A stretch of DNA of 64,000 nt from Vibrio cortegadensis (GCF_024347395.1 NZ_AP025472.1:1178001-1242000), one strand, 5' to 3'; positions 8,822-19,290 are shown, counted from the first letter of the stretch. The notes: generated by a model not told the origin, from the sequence alone. Numbers and translations: made by a program.

Positions 8822-10369
8822 TTAGTAACTGCATAGAACGCTATCAGGCATTAGGTGGTTGTGAACGGCTGACTTTAATAATGCGTTCGCTTTTTCAATG
8901 TCTGGAGCAAAATAGCGGTCTTTATCATAGAAGGCGACTTTTTCACGCAAGATGGATTTGGCTTCTTCAATGCGAACTGATGATTTCGTTGGCGCTCGGA
9001 AATCAAGACCCTGTGCAGAGGATAGATACTCAACCGCTAGGATCCCACGTGTATTTTCGGCCATGTAGCGAAGGCGACGCGCGGCATAAGTCGCCATAGA
9101 AACATGATCTTCTTGGTTTGCAGACGTCGGTAAGCTATCTACAGAGGCAGGATGAGCCAAACTCTTGTTTTCACTTGCCAGAGCGGCAGCGGTTACTTGA
9201 GCGATCATAAATCCTGAGTTTACGCCACCATTGTCTACAAGAAACGGTGGTAATTTACTTAAGGCACTATCAATCAGCAGGGCCATGCGTCGCTCTGATA
9301 AACTTCCCATCTCGGCAATCGCAAGTGCAAGGTTATCCGCCGCCATTGCTACAGGTTCAGCATGGAAGTTACCGCCCGAAATAATGTCGCCATCTTCAGC
9401 AAACACTAGTGGGTTGTCTGACACTGAGTTCGCTTCAACTTGCAAAATATCGGCTGAATTTCGGATCTGTTGTAAGCAGGCTCCCATCACTTGTGGTTGG
9501 CAGCGCAATGAATACGGGTCTTGCACTTTTTCGCACGCGGTATGTGATTCGCCAATCTCGCTGCTGCTATCTAGAAGGTGGCGATAAGCGGTGGCAGCAT
9601 CCATCTGCCCACGATGTCCACGAACGCGATGAATACGCGGATCAAACGGACGACGGCTTCCCAATGCCGCTTCTACAGACATGGCACCACATACGGTTGC
9701 TGAGGCGAAAAGATCTTCCGCTTCAAACAACCCTTCTAGAGCAAAAGCGGTTGAAGCTTGAGTTCCGTTAAGTAGCGCAAGCCCTTCTTTTGGCGCAAGC
9801 GTGATCGGGTCTAGCCCCGCAATTTTAAGCGCTTCAAGCCCAGACATGATTTTACCATTATGGCGAGCTTGGCCTTCCCCAAGCAACACGGTACTCATGT
9901 GAGCCAATGGGGCTAAATCGCCTGATGCACCCACAGAACCTTTTTGCGGTACGCATGGGTACACTTGAGAATTAACCAATTCAATCAGTGCGTTGATTAC
10001 TTTCAATCGAATGCCAGAGTAGCCACGTGACAAGCTGTTGATCTTGAGCACCATCATTAAACGAACGGTCTCATCTGACATGAATTTGCCAATACCAGCG
10101 GCATGCGAAAGGACAATACTGCGCTGTAATGTTTCTAAATCTTCTGGCGCAATTCGTGTGTTCGCTAATAGGCCAAAACCAGTATTGATACCATAAACGG
10201 TTCTGTCTTCGGCAATCACTTGCTCAACAACACGGGTGCTAGCCTCGATGTCAGGAATGGCGTCAGGATTAAGTGACAGATTAATAGGAGCACGGCTGAC
10301 GCTGCGAAGTTCAGATAAGCTCAAGTGGCCTGGATTAAGGTGTAAATTTATCATGGTCATATCTTCCAT
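8822..10369 (-). CDS. hutH: Histidine ammonia-lyase
   Basis: First enzyme of histidine breakdown: L-histidine to trans-urocanate plus ammonia, cytoplasmic. The 515-residue length is normal. The self-cyclising Ala-Ser-Gly triad that forms the MIO electrophile is visible in GSVGASGDLAPLAH near residues 143-153, and NGTQAST and QEDHVSM, both conserved in the lyase fold, are also present. The ATG overlaps the last base of the hutU stop codon (TAATG), so the two are translationally coupled. An in-frame ATG a few codons later (MTMINLHL) could be the true start. Last gene of the cluster. Confidence 0.97.
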   Translation of the reverse strand: MEDMTMINLHLNPGHLSLSELRSVSRAPINLSLNPDAIPDIEASTRVVEQVIAEDRTVYGINTGFGLLANTRIAPEDLETLQRSIVLSHAAGIGKFMSDETVRLMMVLKINSLSRGYSGIRLKVINALIELVNSQVYPCVPQKGSVGASGDLAPLAHMSTVLLGEGQARHNGKIMSGLEALKIAGLDPITLAPKEGLALLNGTQASTAFALEGLFEAEDLFASATVCGAMSVEAALGSRRPFDPRIHRVRGHRGQMDAATAYRHLLDSSSEIGESHTACEKVQDPYSLRCQPQVMGACLQQIRNSADILQVEANSVSDNPLVFAEDGDIISGGNFHAEPVAMAADNLALAIAEMGSLSERRMALLIDSALSKLPPFLVDNGGVNSGFMIAQVTAAALASENKSLAHPASVDSLPTSANQEDHVSMATYAARRLRYMAENTRGILAVEYLSSAQGLDFRAPTKSSVRIEEAKSILREKVAFYDKDRYFAPDIEKANALLKSAVHNHLMPDSVLCSY

Positions 10370-12063
10370 TACAGACGGCTAAGTTCAGCGTTTAACATAG
10401 GTAGGTCGAGTTTTTGATCTTTGGCGCACTGTTTGGCAATGTCATAACCCGCATCAGCATGGCGCATCACACCCGTTGCCGGATCGTTATGCAATACACG
10501 AGCGATACGCTCAGAAGCGTCATCACTGCCGTCACAGCAAATTACCATTCCAGAGTGTTGTGAGAATCCCATGCCTACACCACCACCGTGATGCAGAGAA
10601 ACCCAAGTCGCACCGCCTGCCGTATTGAGTAGGGCATTAAGCAGCGGCCAATCAGAAACGGCATCGGACCCATCCATCATACCTTCGGTTTCACGGTTAG
10701 GACTCGCGACCGATCCCGAATCTAAGTGATCTCGGCCGATGACGACTGGCGCTTTCAGCTCGCCATTTTTTACCATCTCATTGAATGCTTGGCCTAAACG
10801 TTCACGATCTTTTAATCCCACCCAACAAATACGAGCAGGGAGACCTTGGAACTGAATGCGTTCACGCGCCATATCTAGCCAGTTATGCAGTTGCGGGTTA
10901 TCTGGAATAAGCTCTTTCACTTTTTGATCTGTTTTGTATATATCTTCAGGATCGCCAGACAGAGCAGCCCAACGAAATGGCCCAATACCTTCACAGAATA
11001 GAGGTCGAATATAAGCGGGAACAAATCCAGGGAAGTCGAAAGCGTTTTCTACCCCTTCTTCTAGCGCCATTTGACGAATGTTATTGCCGTAATCGACAGT
11101 TGCTGCGCCGCGATCTTGTAGGTCGAGCATGGCTTGCACTTGGATCGCCATGGACTGTTTAGCGGCTTTTACTACCTTCGCTTCATCTTCCAAACGTTCT
11201 TGTGCTGCTTTCTCCATTGACCAGCCTTGTGGGAGATAGCCATTCAGAGGGTCGTGAGCCGAAGTTTGGTCGGTTACTACGTCAGGAGTGATATTACGTT
11301 CAACAAGTTCTGGGAAAACATCTGCTGCGTTACCAAGAAGCCCAACAGAAATCGGTGTGTCAGACTCTTTTATCATCGCCATTGCTTCATCTAAGCTGGT
11401 GGCTTTTTTATCGACATAACCCGTACGTAGGCGGTAATCAATTCGTGATTCATCACATTCGACTGCGATCATAGAGAAGCCAGCCATAGTCGCCGCAAGA
11501 GGTTGTGCTCCGCCCATACCGCCAAGACCTCCAGTTAATACCCATTTTCCTTTGGCTTCACCTTGGAAGTGTTTCTTAGCAATGGCGACAAAAGTTTCGT
11601 ATGTCCCTTGAACAATGCCTTGCGAGCCAATGTAGATCCAACTTCCTGCTGTCATTTGCCCGTACATCATCAAGCCTTTTTTATCTAGCTCATTGAAGTG
11701 CTCCCAATTGGCCCAGTGTGGAACAATATTGGAGTTGGCGATTAATACGCGCGGTGCATTCTTGTGAGTCGGGTAAACACCGACAGGCTTACCAGATTGA
11801 ACTAACAGTGTTTGGTCATCTTCAAGACGCTCAAGAACTTCAACAATTTTGTCATAGCATTCCCAGTTTCGTGCCGCTCGACCGATACCGCCGTAGACAA
11901 CCAGCGCGTGTGGATGCTCGGCAACGTCTGGGTCTAAATTATTCATTAACATGCGAAGTGGTGCTTCTGTTAACCATGATTTGGCGCGTAACGTTGTGCC
12001 GTGTGGTGCACGTATGGTGCGTGAAGTGTCGAGACGTGGATCAGACGAGTGTTGTTCCGTCAT
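10369..12063 (-). CDS. hutU: Urocanate hydratase
   Basis: Second enzyme of the pathway: urocanate plus water to 4-imidazolone-5-propionate, using tightly bound NAD+ as an electrophile. The 564-residue chain has the conserved GGLGGMGGAQPLAATMAG dinucleotide-binding stretch and the C-terminal HHGGGVGMGFSQHSGMV block with the family cysteine nearby (ICCDGSDD). A clear AAAGGAGC ribosome site lies just before the ATG. It is 108 bases downstream of hutG; the gap holds no hairpin that looks like a terminator, so it probably belongs to the same transcript. Confidence 0.98.
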   Translation of the reverse strand: MTEQHSSDPRLDTSRTIRAPHGTTLRAKSWLTEAPLRMLMNNLDPDVAEHPHALVVYGGIGRAARNWECYDKIVEVLERLEDDQTLLVQSGKPVGVYPTHKNAPRVLIANSNIVPHWANWEHFNELDKKGLMMYGQMTAGSWIYIGSQGIVQGTYETFVAIAKKHFQGEAKGKWVLTGGLGGMGGAQPLAATMAGFSMIAVECDESRIDYRLRTGYVDKKATSLDEAMAMIKESDTPISVGLLGNAADVFPELVERNITPDVVTDQTSAHDPLNGYLPQGWSMEKAAQERLEDEAKVVKAAKQSMAIQVQAMLDLQDRGAATVDYGNNIRQMALEEGVENAFDFPGFVPAYIRPLFCEGIGPFRWAALSGDPEDIYKTDQKVKELIPDNPQLHNWLDMARERIQFQGLPARICWVGLKDRERLGQAFNEMVKNGELKAPVVIGRDHLDSGSVASPNRETEGMMDGSDAVSDWPLLNALLNTAGGATWVSLHHGGGVGMGFSQHSGMVICCDGSDDASERIARVLHNDPATGVMRHADAGYDIAKQCAKDQKLDLPMLNAELSRL

Positions 12064-12171
12064 GGTAATGCTCCTTTAAAGGTCAGTTTCACGTTATGGA
12101 GGTCTCTTTTGAACCTCTCATTGATTTAGGTGTTGTTTTACAATTTTTATCTAGTGATCATAATTTTGCCG

Positions 12172-13212
12172 CTAAATAGTGGGCTTTTGATACGACTCAT
12201 CGGACATAGCGTTGGCAATATCCCAACACAGTCGAGCCGCCAATCGAGCCGTTTGTCCATCGATGTCAAAGTTCGGGTTGTACTCTGCTATGTCAGCAAT
12301 AATCAGTTTGTTTTTACAATCTAAAATGCGTTCTAGAAAAGGAGCGATGGTATCGTAGCTGACACCACGGGCGGCTGGGGCACTCACACCCGGAGCGGTT
12401 GCTGCTGGGAACACATCAAGGTCGATGGTGAGGTAGATAAAATCACACGCATCAATAAAATGCTGTAACTGGGTCAATTGATACACATGATTAAAGTGCG
12501 AAAGCTCGGTGTCTTCGACGTACCAAACGTTAAGATCATCCGCGCGTTTGAAGAGTGCGGCTGTGTTACTCGCTCGACTCACCCCTAAACAGGCGTAGTG
12601 AAATGGCCAGTTGTTTTCAGAGCAAAAATGTTGGATCTGATTGAATGGTGTACCCGAGCTCGGTTTTATGTCAGGTAGGTCGCTTTCAAAGCTGCGCAAG
12701 TCAAAATGGGCATCAAAGTTGATAATGCCAATTCTAGGTGGAATGCTTGCGGTTTTAGATTGCGCGTTTATATGCTTGGCCAAACCTTGGAATGAAGCCC
12801 ACGCGACTTCATGCCCACCACCTAATGTAATTACTGGGCTGTGTTGAAGGGCTTGAGCAATGACATCAGCACATTGAGTTTGACTGGATTCGAGTTGGTC
12901 GCCATCACATGAAATATTACCAAAATCATGAATAGTCGAATATTGGTGCCATGCCATATTCGCTAATGCCTGACGAATAAGATTTGGGGCTTGATGCGCT
13001 CCAATTCTACCTTTGTTGCGTTTTACTCCAGCATCACATTCGAACCCGACAATTGCGACGTGTTTGTTTGATTCAAACTGATCAGTAACTTGGGAGTCCT
13101 GAGAACTTACGGTTTGAGTAATGTGATGAACACGAGTCCCTAACGCTCCATCTTCTTTGTCATCTCGCCCATGCCATTTAAAATTGTGAGAGGTGTGTTT
13201 TGAACTAGACAT
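12172..13212 (-). CDS. hutG: Formimidoylglutamase
   Basis: Arginase/ureohydrolase-family enzyme that hydrolyses N-formimidoyl-L-glutamate to glutamate and formamide. The di-manganese ligands are all present: GGGHEVAW, NFDAHFDLR and TIDLDVFPAATAPGVSAPAARG. The 346-residue length is usual. The ATG lies inside the end of hutI (8-base overlap), which couples their translation. The presence of HutG and absence of HutF indicates the four-step route. Confidence 0.96.
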   Translation of the reverse strand: MSSSKHTSHNFKWHGRDDKEDGALGTRVHHITQTVSSQDSQVTDQFESNKHVAIVGFECDAGVKRNKGRIGAHQAPNLIRQALANMAWHQYSTIHDFGNISCDGDQLESSQTQCADVIAQALQHSPVITLGGGHEVAWASFQGLAKHINAQSKTASIPPRIGIINFDAHFDLRSFESDLPDIKPSSGTPFNQIQHFCSENNWPFHYACLGVSRASNTAALFKRADDLNVWYVEDTELSHFNHVYQLTQLQHFIDACDFIYLTIDLDVFPAATAPGVSAPAARGVSYDTIAPFLERILDCKNKLIIADIAEYNPNFDIDGQTARLAARLCWDIANAMSDESYQKPTI

Positions 13213-14464
13213 GGTTTATCTCTCCGTGATTGCATAACTGATTGATGAAGCCGCTGCTTACTTTCCCATTCACAATATGATGAGCTAAGCGGGGAGTTCC
13301 CACTTGATAGCTCAAATCGGCAGGATGCTCTATATTCCAAATCGCGAAATCAGCATCGAAGCCCTCATTTATTTGTCCTCGGGAATCCTGTTTGCCAATA
13401 GCTTGCGCGGCATGGCTCGTAACGCCTCTTAATGCCTCTTCTGGCGTAAGTCCGAATAGAGTGCAGGCCATGTTCATCATGAGTGTTAAATCTGCAAACG
13501 GTGATGTTCCGGGGTTGAGATCCGAAGCGATTGCCATTGGTATATGGTGCTTTCGGAGTAGATTAATAGGAGGTTGCTGAGTTTCTCTTAAGAAGTAGAA
13601 TGCGCCAGGTAACAAGGTCGCGACGGTATTCGATTGGGCCAGTGCTTTAACGCCATCACTGTCCAAGTATTCAATGTGATCAACCGAGAGGGCGCCGTAT
13701 TCCGCGGCAAGCGCACTGCCCCCAAGGTTACTGAGTTGCTCGGTATGACCTTTTATTTTGAGGCCATGTTCTAATGCCGTTTGGAAGACTTTTTGCGTCT
13801 GATTCAAATTGAAACCGATGCTTTCACAAAAGACATCGACACTGTCTGCGAGTTGTTCTTGGGCGGCCAGTGGAATGATCTCAGAACAGACGTATGAAAT
13901 GTAATCGTCTGGACGGTTGGTAAATTCTGGAGGGAGTGCGTGAGCTGCCAATAAGGTAGTTGATACTTTAATATTGCGGTGATTTTCTAGCATTTTCGCC
14001 GCGCGAAGCATCTTCAGTTCATCGTGTAAATTTAGCCCGTAGCCAGATTTGATCTCTACTGAAGTCACGCCTGAGCGGATAAGACCATCTAAACGGGGTA
14101 GGGCAAGTTCAATGAGTTGTTCTTCGGTTGCGTTCCTTGTGGCTTTAACCGTCGATAGTATTCCACCGCCTTGTTTGGCAATTTCTTGGTAGGGAATACC
14201 TTTAAGGCGCATTTCAAACTCGTTGGCACGATTACCTGCATAGACAAGGTGAGTATGAGCATCAATAAGCCCCGGAGTCACTAACTTCCCTTGGCAATCG
14301 ATTTGTTGATAATCACTAAGTTCGATTGGTTGAATGTCGACACTTGAGTTAATTGAATGGATCTTGCCCTGTTTAACTACCACGGTTTTTGGCTCTGTGA
14401 CTTGATAGCCATATTCACCAGTTTGCATTGTGACTAAACAAGCGTTGGTAAGAACTAAATTCAT
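13205..14464 (-). CDS. hutI: Imidazolonepropionase
   Basis: Amidohydrolase that opens the imidazolone ring to give N-formimidoyl-L-glutamate. I start at the ATG at 14464 (MNLVLTNACLVTMQTG), since the frame extending to 14518 would begin inside the promoter and HutC operator. The metal-binding DAHTHLVYAGNR and substrate-loop QGGGILSTVKATR are present, as is the IASDLNPGTSP motif. The length of 419 is near the family norm. First structural gene of the hutIGUH transcript. Confidence 0.96.
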   Translation of the reverse strand: MNLVLTNACLVTMQTGEYGYQVTEPKTVVVKQGKIHSINSSVDIQPIELSDYQQIDCQGKLVTPGLIDAHTHLVYAGNRANEFEMRLKGIPYQEIAKQGGGILSTVKATRNATEEQLIELALPRLDGLIRSGVTSVEIKSGYGLNLHDELKMLRAAKMLENHRNIKVSTTLLAAHALPPEFTNRPDDYISYVCSEIIPLAAQEQLADSVDVFCESIGFNLNQTQKVFQTALEHGLKIKGHTEQLSNLGGSALAAEYGALSVDHIEYLDSDGVKALAQSNTVATLLPGAFYFLRETQQPPINLLRKHHIPMAIASDLNPGTSPFADLTLMMNMACTLFGLTPEEALRGVTSHAAQAIGKQDSRGQINEGFDADFAIWNIEHPADLSYQVGTPRLAHHIVNGKVSSGFINQLCNHGEINHV

Positions 14465-14494
14465 ATGAGAACTCAACTTCGACGTAAATTTAAA

Positions 14495-14504
14495 TGTATA
14501 TACA
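14495..14504. promoter_or_regulatory. HutC operator before hutI
   Basis: Perfect palindrome TGTATATACA, 31 bases upstream of the hutI ATG. HutC-family repressors bind TGTA-N2-TACA-type sites and release them when urocanate builds up. Confidence 0.7.
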
Positions 14505-14579
14505 AATAAATAGAGCAAAAATTAGCGTTCGACAAGTCTAATGTTACTAAAATGTGATCGGAAGGTAGAGTAATATGCT

Positions 14580-15299
14580 TTAGTTCAACTCAATCTTAGA
14601 GGTAAGTTTGTATTTGCTTCCTGGGTGGTAGAGTAAAGCTGAACTCACTAATTTATCACCACTCCATGTGCGGCGATTAAGTAGAAGGCAGGGTTCATTA
14701 TCGGAAAGTGCTAATGAGGCTTTAATATTCGACTCTGGAACAATGGCTTCTACGCTATGTTCAATGGCGCTCAATGGACAGTTGTTGGAGAGGTATTGAT
14801 TGGGTGTCACTTTGGAAAAGTTTTGATCTAAATAATCCGGTGCATAGATAGCATTTACCCAGCGGACTTCGAGTTGAATTGGACTATTGTCCTCAAAATG
14901 AATGATTTCACTATAAAAAACATCAGATCCAATTCTGATGCCTAATTTGATCGCGACGGGTTCATCGGCTTTGATCGCAATCTGTTTTACGACTTGATTG
15001 TGATACTGCTTCCCTCTGGTTGAGACTTCTTCAGCGATGTTTCTAATATCAAGCAGTGGTGACTCTGCCTTCTCATCTTGCTGACAAACAAAAGTGCCTA
15101 ATCGAGGTTTTCGTACTAGTTTACCTTCTGCGACAAGATCTCGAATGGCTTTGTTTACCGTCATCCGGCTCACATTAAACTGAGTGGTCAACTCCAACTC
15201 TGTAGTGATCTTATGCCCAACCGGCCACAAGCCTGAATTGATATTATCGGCGATGAACTGGCGGATCTGAACGTAGAGCGGAGAGTTGGACATGGTCAT
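14580..15299 (-). CDS. hutC: Histidine utilisation repressor
   Basis: GntR/HutC-family regulator. The N-terminal winged helix reads YVQIRQFIADNINSGLWPVGHKI followed by the recognition helix SRMTVNKAIRDL. The C-terminal UTRA domain (FYSEIIHFEDNSPIQLE, then LSNNCPLSAIEHSVEA) binds urocanate. I use the ATG at 15299; another ATG two codons later is equally possible. An upstream extension to 15431 carries no domain. It lies just upstream of hutI on the same strand, with operator-like sites before both genes, consistent with autoregulation. Confidence 0.93.
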   Translation of the reverse strand: MTMSNSPLYVQIRQFIADNINSGLWPVGHKITTELELTTQFNVSRMTVNKAIRDLVAEGKLVRKPRLGTFVCQQDEKAESPLLDIRNIAEEVSTRGKQYHNQVVKQIAIKADEPVAIKLGIRIGSDVFYSEIIHFEDNSPIQLEVRWVNAIYAPDYLDQNFSKVTPNQYLSNNCPLSAIEHSVEAIVPESNIKASLALSDNEPCLLLNRRTWSGDKLVSSALLYHPGSKYKLTSKIELN

Positions 15300-15312
15300 A
15301 CTTACTTTTAAT

Positions 15313-15322
15313 TGACTATACA
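15313..15322. promoter_or_regulatory. Probable HutC operator before hutC
   Basis: TGACTATACA (minus strand TGTATAGTCA) matches the hutI palindrome at 8 of 10 positions and lies 14 bases before the hutC start. Autoregulation is inferred. Confidence 0.5.
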
Positions 15323-15474
15323 AATAGAGTAAGCCATCTGTGCAAAATTTCAATAGCTTTGATTGAGCAATGAATTTTAGGAGTGGAAATTTTGGGAGTG
15401 GACAGTAGGCAGGGTTTAGTGAAGAGAACATTAATCTAAGGAGCGTAATTTAAGGCAAACTCATCAAAGAATCC

Positions 15475-16455
15475 TTAGTGTAAAGATAAGTGATAACGGT
15501 ACCCAATCGTAAAAGCGATGTCAGTGCTGTTATCCATATTAAATAAATTTTCGGTTAGAGAAATCTCTAGAGCCGATTGAGGCATGGTATAGCGGTAACC
15601 AAGCACAAACTCATTCGATGCTTCAGAAAAACTTTTAGGCGTATCAATGGCACCTTCGTACCAACGGTATTCAAGATGTAGCTCGTGATTAGGTGCAATC
15701 TGATATTGATAACCCAAGATGAGTGACAATGTCACTTTTTTGTGTGTTAGCTGTGTGAATATCCGTTCAGTGTCATGAATAGCCAATCCAACCGTGCTAA
15801 ATAGTTGGTGAGAGAGGTTTCGATAGCTGTAGTTAATCTGTACGGCTTGCTCAAAGTCACTGCCTTTAAATGTTCCGCTATTGACGTGGTTATAATATAT
15901 CGAACCTCCTAATGACAACCCGTGATTCTGTTCATTTAGCCACTGATATTGGAGATATAAAGTGGTGGCACTGGAAAGTGTATCGCTTTGGAAGTCCTCT
16001 ATGTCTATATCATATTGTGGGATTGAAATTGAGAATTGATGGTTACTTGCCTCATCACGTCCGTTTTGATCAATGCCAAACAGCTGGTGGAAGCTTTTCG
16101 TTAATCCATCTAAATGGTTATCACCTGCATAATTGAGTCTGTATCCGAGATCTATTTGCCAGCGTTCATCTAATTGCCATTTTCCGCCTACATTGACCTG
16201 GTTTTGATAATAATCAATCGAATATTCATCGGTATGCGCCCAGATACTCGCGGCTGTGAAATTGGCGTAAAGCTCGACATTGTTCTCTGTTAGAGAGTAG
16301 CCAGACCGTAGTTGAGGGGTAAGGCTATTGGATTGTAATGGAGACTGAGCATATGCATTCAAAGGGCCATAGTTGTGCGCTTCTAACGCAAAACTTGATG
16401 ATGTTAGAAGTAAAAAAGTAAGAACAATAAAAGAGTGAATGTTTGTTCTTATCAA
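15475..16455 (-). CDS. Outer-membrane beta-barrel protein (DUF3187-like)
   Basis: A 326-residue protein with an N-terminal signal peptide (MIRTNIHSFIVLTFLLLTSSSFA, cleaved near residue 23). After it come repeated amphipathic strands ending in aromatic residues (LGYRLNY, LYLQYQW, LHLEYRWYEGA, FVLGYRYTM) and a C-terminus GYRYHLSLH, all features of an outer-membrane barrel. The overall pattern fits the DUF3187 family, a memory-based assignment. The ligand is unknown. It is separated from hutC by only 45 bases, but it is upstream of it, so hutC could be read through from this gene. Confidence 0.7.
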   Translation of the reverse strand: MIRTNIHSFIVLTFLLLTSSSFALEAHNYGPLNAYAQSPLQSNSLTPQLRSGYSLTENNVELYANFTAASIWAHTDEYSIDYYQNQVNVGGKWQLDERWQIDLGYRLNYAGDNHLDGLTKSFHQLFGIDQNGRDEASNHQFSISIPQYDIDIEDFQSDTLSSATTLYLQYQWLNEQNHGLSLGGSIYYNHVNSGTFKGSDFEQAVQINYSYRNLSHQLFSTVGLAIHDTERIFTQLTHKKVTLSLILGYQYQIAPNHELHLEYRWYEGAIDTPKSFSEASNEFVLGYRYTMPQSALEISLTENLFNMDNSTDIAFTIGYRYHLSLH

Positions 16456-16697
16456 CTTGCCCCCTGCATGCGACGTTCTTTCATTTAAGTTTAGCTAATA
16501 AATATGAAGTACGAGGGTATTTGTTCTGCCAAAGAAATTAAGCGTTTATTCACTAACAAATGAGATGCTGAATAGGAGTATAAGTTGTTGTGAATCATTT
16601 TGGTGTGACATTCTATGAAAATATGCATCTAGGTGATGTAAAGCTGGTTCTCATTTTGTAGTATCTGCGGCCCAAACCAATCTATTTAGAAAATCAA

Positions 16698-19250
16698 ATG
16701 AAAACAATAAAATACAAAAGGGTGCTAGGCATTCTTGGCTTAGCTTTATTATTAACAGCTTGTGGCGGCGGAGAGTCATCATCCACAAATAATTCAGGCA
16801 GTAGTACTGTAGAAACTTCATTATCTCCAAAATTTGCTTCCATCTTTTCTCAAAAAATAAATTCTGAGAAACATGCACTATTTAATCTGAATGATCCTAT
16901 ACCTACGAGTAAACAGGACCAACGTTTTATTGGAGAGCTGAAGGCTACCAATGTAAACAGTGGTGTTGTCCAAAATTTAGATTGGTCAGTGACTTTGCGA
17001 TCTGATGGAACTGTAGAATCACATGGAGTAATTTCTTTAACACCAGGAGTATATGATTTTGTTCTGATCCTAGAGCGCGCTGGTAATCAATATATTGCTC
17101 AATCTCTTGCCCAGGAAATAGAGGCAGGCAGTGATATAAATATTGGTTTGACACTACTACCAAATATAGGTGACACGATTACTGATATTGACAATGTAGG
17201 CTTTCTGTCAACGATGAAATTCGAATATCCGTCATCAGATCTCATCAACTTCAATGAGCCGAAATTTGGTATGTCACTTAACCAGGGCGATGAATTCATT
17301 TTTGACATTAATAAAAATATCGGGATTACGGAAGTTACTGTGAATGTTGAGGCAGGATCTCATCAGGTAGGCCTTAATTTTTACGAAGGCAGTATCATCG
17401 TGGGGACCAATGACGGTAATACAACAATCAATTTGGGAGAAAGTGAAGATGTAAGTATAGACATTGTCCCGTTACAAGCAGATGTTAACTTCTCACTTGA
17501 TCGTCTAGTGGATAACGGTGAATTTATTATTAATATTCCAAAAATTATTGTTGATGAAGCAAGTGGTGAAGAGCATGTGTCTTTATTGGTTAGAATGAAT
17601 GCTGGAGATCATCTTGTACAGGAGCAAACATTAGAGGTTATTGATAGTAATGGTATTTATAAAGCTTCAAGTAACTTTGAGACTTATGGTGAGGACATTT
17701 TAACTGCATACCTGGCTTTCTATAATACAGATACAAAAGTTCCTAGCTCTAGCGATATTCCTTATGCAAGTTGTACCGCGGTGATAAACGTCGAAAGCCA
17801 TCAAGTACTAGGCTGTAAGCTTGAACTTAAAAGAAACAGTGTTATCAGTGGCCGCTTACTGAGTTCTTTTATGCTCAATGTTATAGAAGAAAGTGGTGCA
17901 CCAGTTGCTGGCGCTGAAGTGTATTTAAATGGGAAGTTGATTGGCTTAACTGGAGATACTTACTCAAGTGGGTCATTGAAAACCCACCAAGTAGCTGGGG
18001 ACTATGAGTTAAAGGTAAAAACAAACTTGAAGCTGCATGAGTCGGTTTTTTCTCTAAAACCACTTCAAGTACTTAATAAAGTAGTCACACTGGAGCCAAT
18101 ACAGATAAGTGGTGTCGATCTTGTTGATTCGGGCCAAAGAATTGAAACAAAGAGCTCCAGATCAAATCGTATCATTGCAGATTTCAACAATAATGGCTTT
18201 TTAGATATCTTTGAACCTAACTCGGGTACCAGCGTCGGAGTTAACGGTGACGTACTTTGGATAAATGACGGACAGGGTAACTTCTCTCATCATAGCGAAA
18301 TTTTAGATCCAGTGAATTCTCAAAATGATAGTTCAACAGTAGCTGCTGGTGACCTAACTGGTGATGGTTATTTAGATTTAGTTATCGGCGGCGTAAATAA
18401 GAGGCCTCTTGCGGTATATAAAAATGACGGTAAGGGTAATTTTACAAAGTTTCATGAAATAAACTTCGATCGAAATATAAATCATGTAAGGCTAGTCGAT
18501 GCAAATGGTGATGGTGATTTAGATTTAGCCGTTCAATATAGACTCTATTCTGTAGAGTATGTAAAGATATACATCAATGATGGTTCTTCAAAATTCAAAG
18601 ATACACCTGATTTTTCAATCTCAAAGATTTGCGATTATCGTGGAATGTTGGATATAGATTTTGCAGACATTAATAACAATGGAAAGTATGACTTAGTTGC
18701 TTCGTGCTATACCAATTATGATTCGGATACAATTCCAGATAGTAAGTTGTACCTAGGAAATGGAGATGGGTCGTTTAAGCTTTCTGATGTTCGCTTCAAA
18801 GGCGTAAATGCGCAAAGCACGGCTATTGCAGATCTAAATCGGGATGGATTTAAGGATATAGTCATTGGTGCGAGGGATTGGTATAACCAGAACCTAGGTG
18901 GCGTAAGTAAAATATTTTGGAACGATGGAAATGGTACTTTTACTGATTTTGAACTACCAAAGTTTCCTGATGGCTCTGATGGTGAAACATTAAACATCGC
19001 AGATATGAATGGTGATGGTAATCTTGATATTCTAGCTTTTAATGCTGAAAATAATGTTTATCTTATTTATTATTTTGATGGAAAAGGAAATGTTGCCGCT
19101 CAAGAGCATGTAATGCAGGGTTTAAAGGACAATATTTATCCTCAGTTATATCCTGCAGATTTGAATGGTAACGATAGAGTTGATGTCTATTTAGCTACGA
19201 CGCTAATGCAAAACTCATCTAGAGTGTATTTTAATGTGGCGAAAGATTGA
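16698..19250 (+). CDS. Large surface lipoprotein with FG-GAP/VCBS repeats
   Basis: The 850-residue protein begins MKTIKYKRVLGILGLALLLTAC, with a type II signal peptide and lipobox LTAC, then a Gly/Ser linker. Residues about 30-470 are beta-rich, with a carboxypeptidase-regulatory-like segment near 390-460 (GAPVAGAEVYLNGKLIG). The C-terminal 380 residues contain at least six calcium-binding FG-GAP/VCBS-type repeats with DxNxDGxxD cores (DLTGDGYLDLV, DANGDGDLDLA, DLNRDGFKDIV, DMNGDGNLDIL). These form a beta-propeller typical of extracellular binding proteins. No catalytic domain is seen. Own terminator; ribosome site weak. The composition is more AT-rich than its neighbours. Confidence 0.85.
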   Translation: MKTIKYKRVLGILGLALLLTACGGGESSSTNNSGSSTVETSLSPKFASIFSQKINSEKHALFNLNDPIPTSKQDQRFIGELKATNVNSGVVQNLDWSVTLRSDGTVESHGVISLTPGVYDFVLILERAGNQYIAQSLAQEIEAGSDINIGLTLLPNIGDTITDIDNVGFLSTMKFEYPSSDLINFNEPKFGMSLNQGDEFIFDINKNIGITEVTVNVEAGSHQVGLNFYEGSIIVGTNDGNTTINLGESEDVSIDIVPLQADVNFSLDRLVDNGEFIINIPKIIVDEASGEEHVSLLVRMNAGDHLVQEQTLEVIDSNGIYKASSNFETYGEDILTAYLAFYNTDTKVPSSSDIPYASCTAVINVESHQVLGCKLELKRNSVISGRLLSSFMLNVIEESGAPVAGAEVYLNGKLIGLTGDTYSSGSLKTHQVAGDYELKVKTNLKLHESVFSLKPLQVLNKVVTLEPIQISGVDLVDSGQRIETKSSRSNRIIADFNNNGFLDIFEPNSGTSVGVNGDVLWINDGQGNFSHHSEILDPVNSQNDSSTVAAGDLTGDGYLDLVIGGVNKRPLAVYKNDGKGNFTKFHEINFDRNINHVRLVDANGDGDLDLAVQYRLYSVEYVKIYINDGSSKFKDTPDFSISKICDYRGMLDIDFADINNNGKYDLVASCYTNYDSDTIPDSKLYLGNGDGSFKLSDVRFKGVNAQSTAIADLNRDGFKDIVIGARDWYNQNLGGVSKIFWNDGNGTFTDFELPKFPDGSDGETLNIADMNGDGNLDILAFNAENNVYLIYYFDGKGNVAAQEHVMQGLKDNIYPQLYPADLNGNDRVDVYLATTLMQNSSRVYFNVAKD

Positions 19251-19261
19251 ATTTAAAACTG

Positions 19262-19290
19262 TAGGGCATTTTTAAGCCCTAGTTTATTGT
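19262..19290 (+). terminator. Terminator of the FG-GAP lipoprotein gene
   Basis: Stem TAGGGC/GCCCTA with an 8-base loop, then GTTTATTGTT, 12 bases after the stop. Confidence 0.75.
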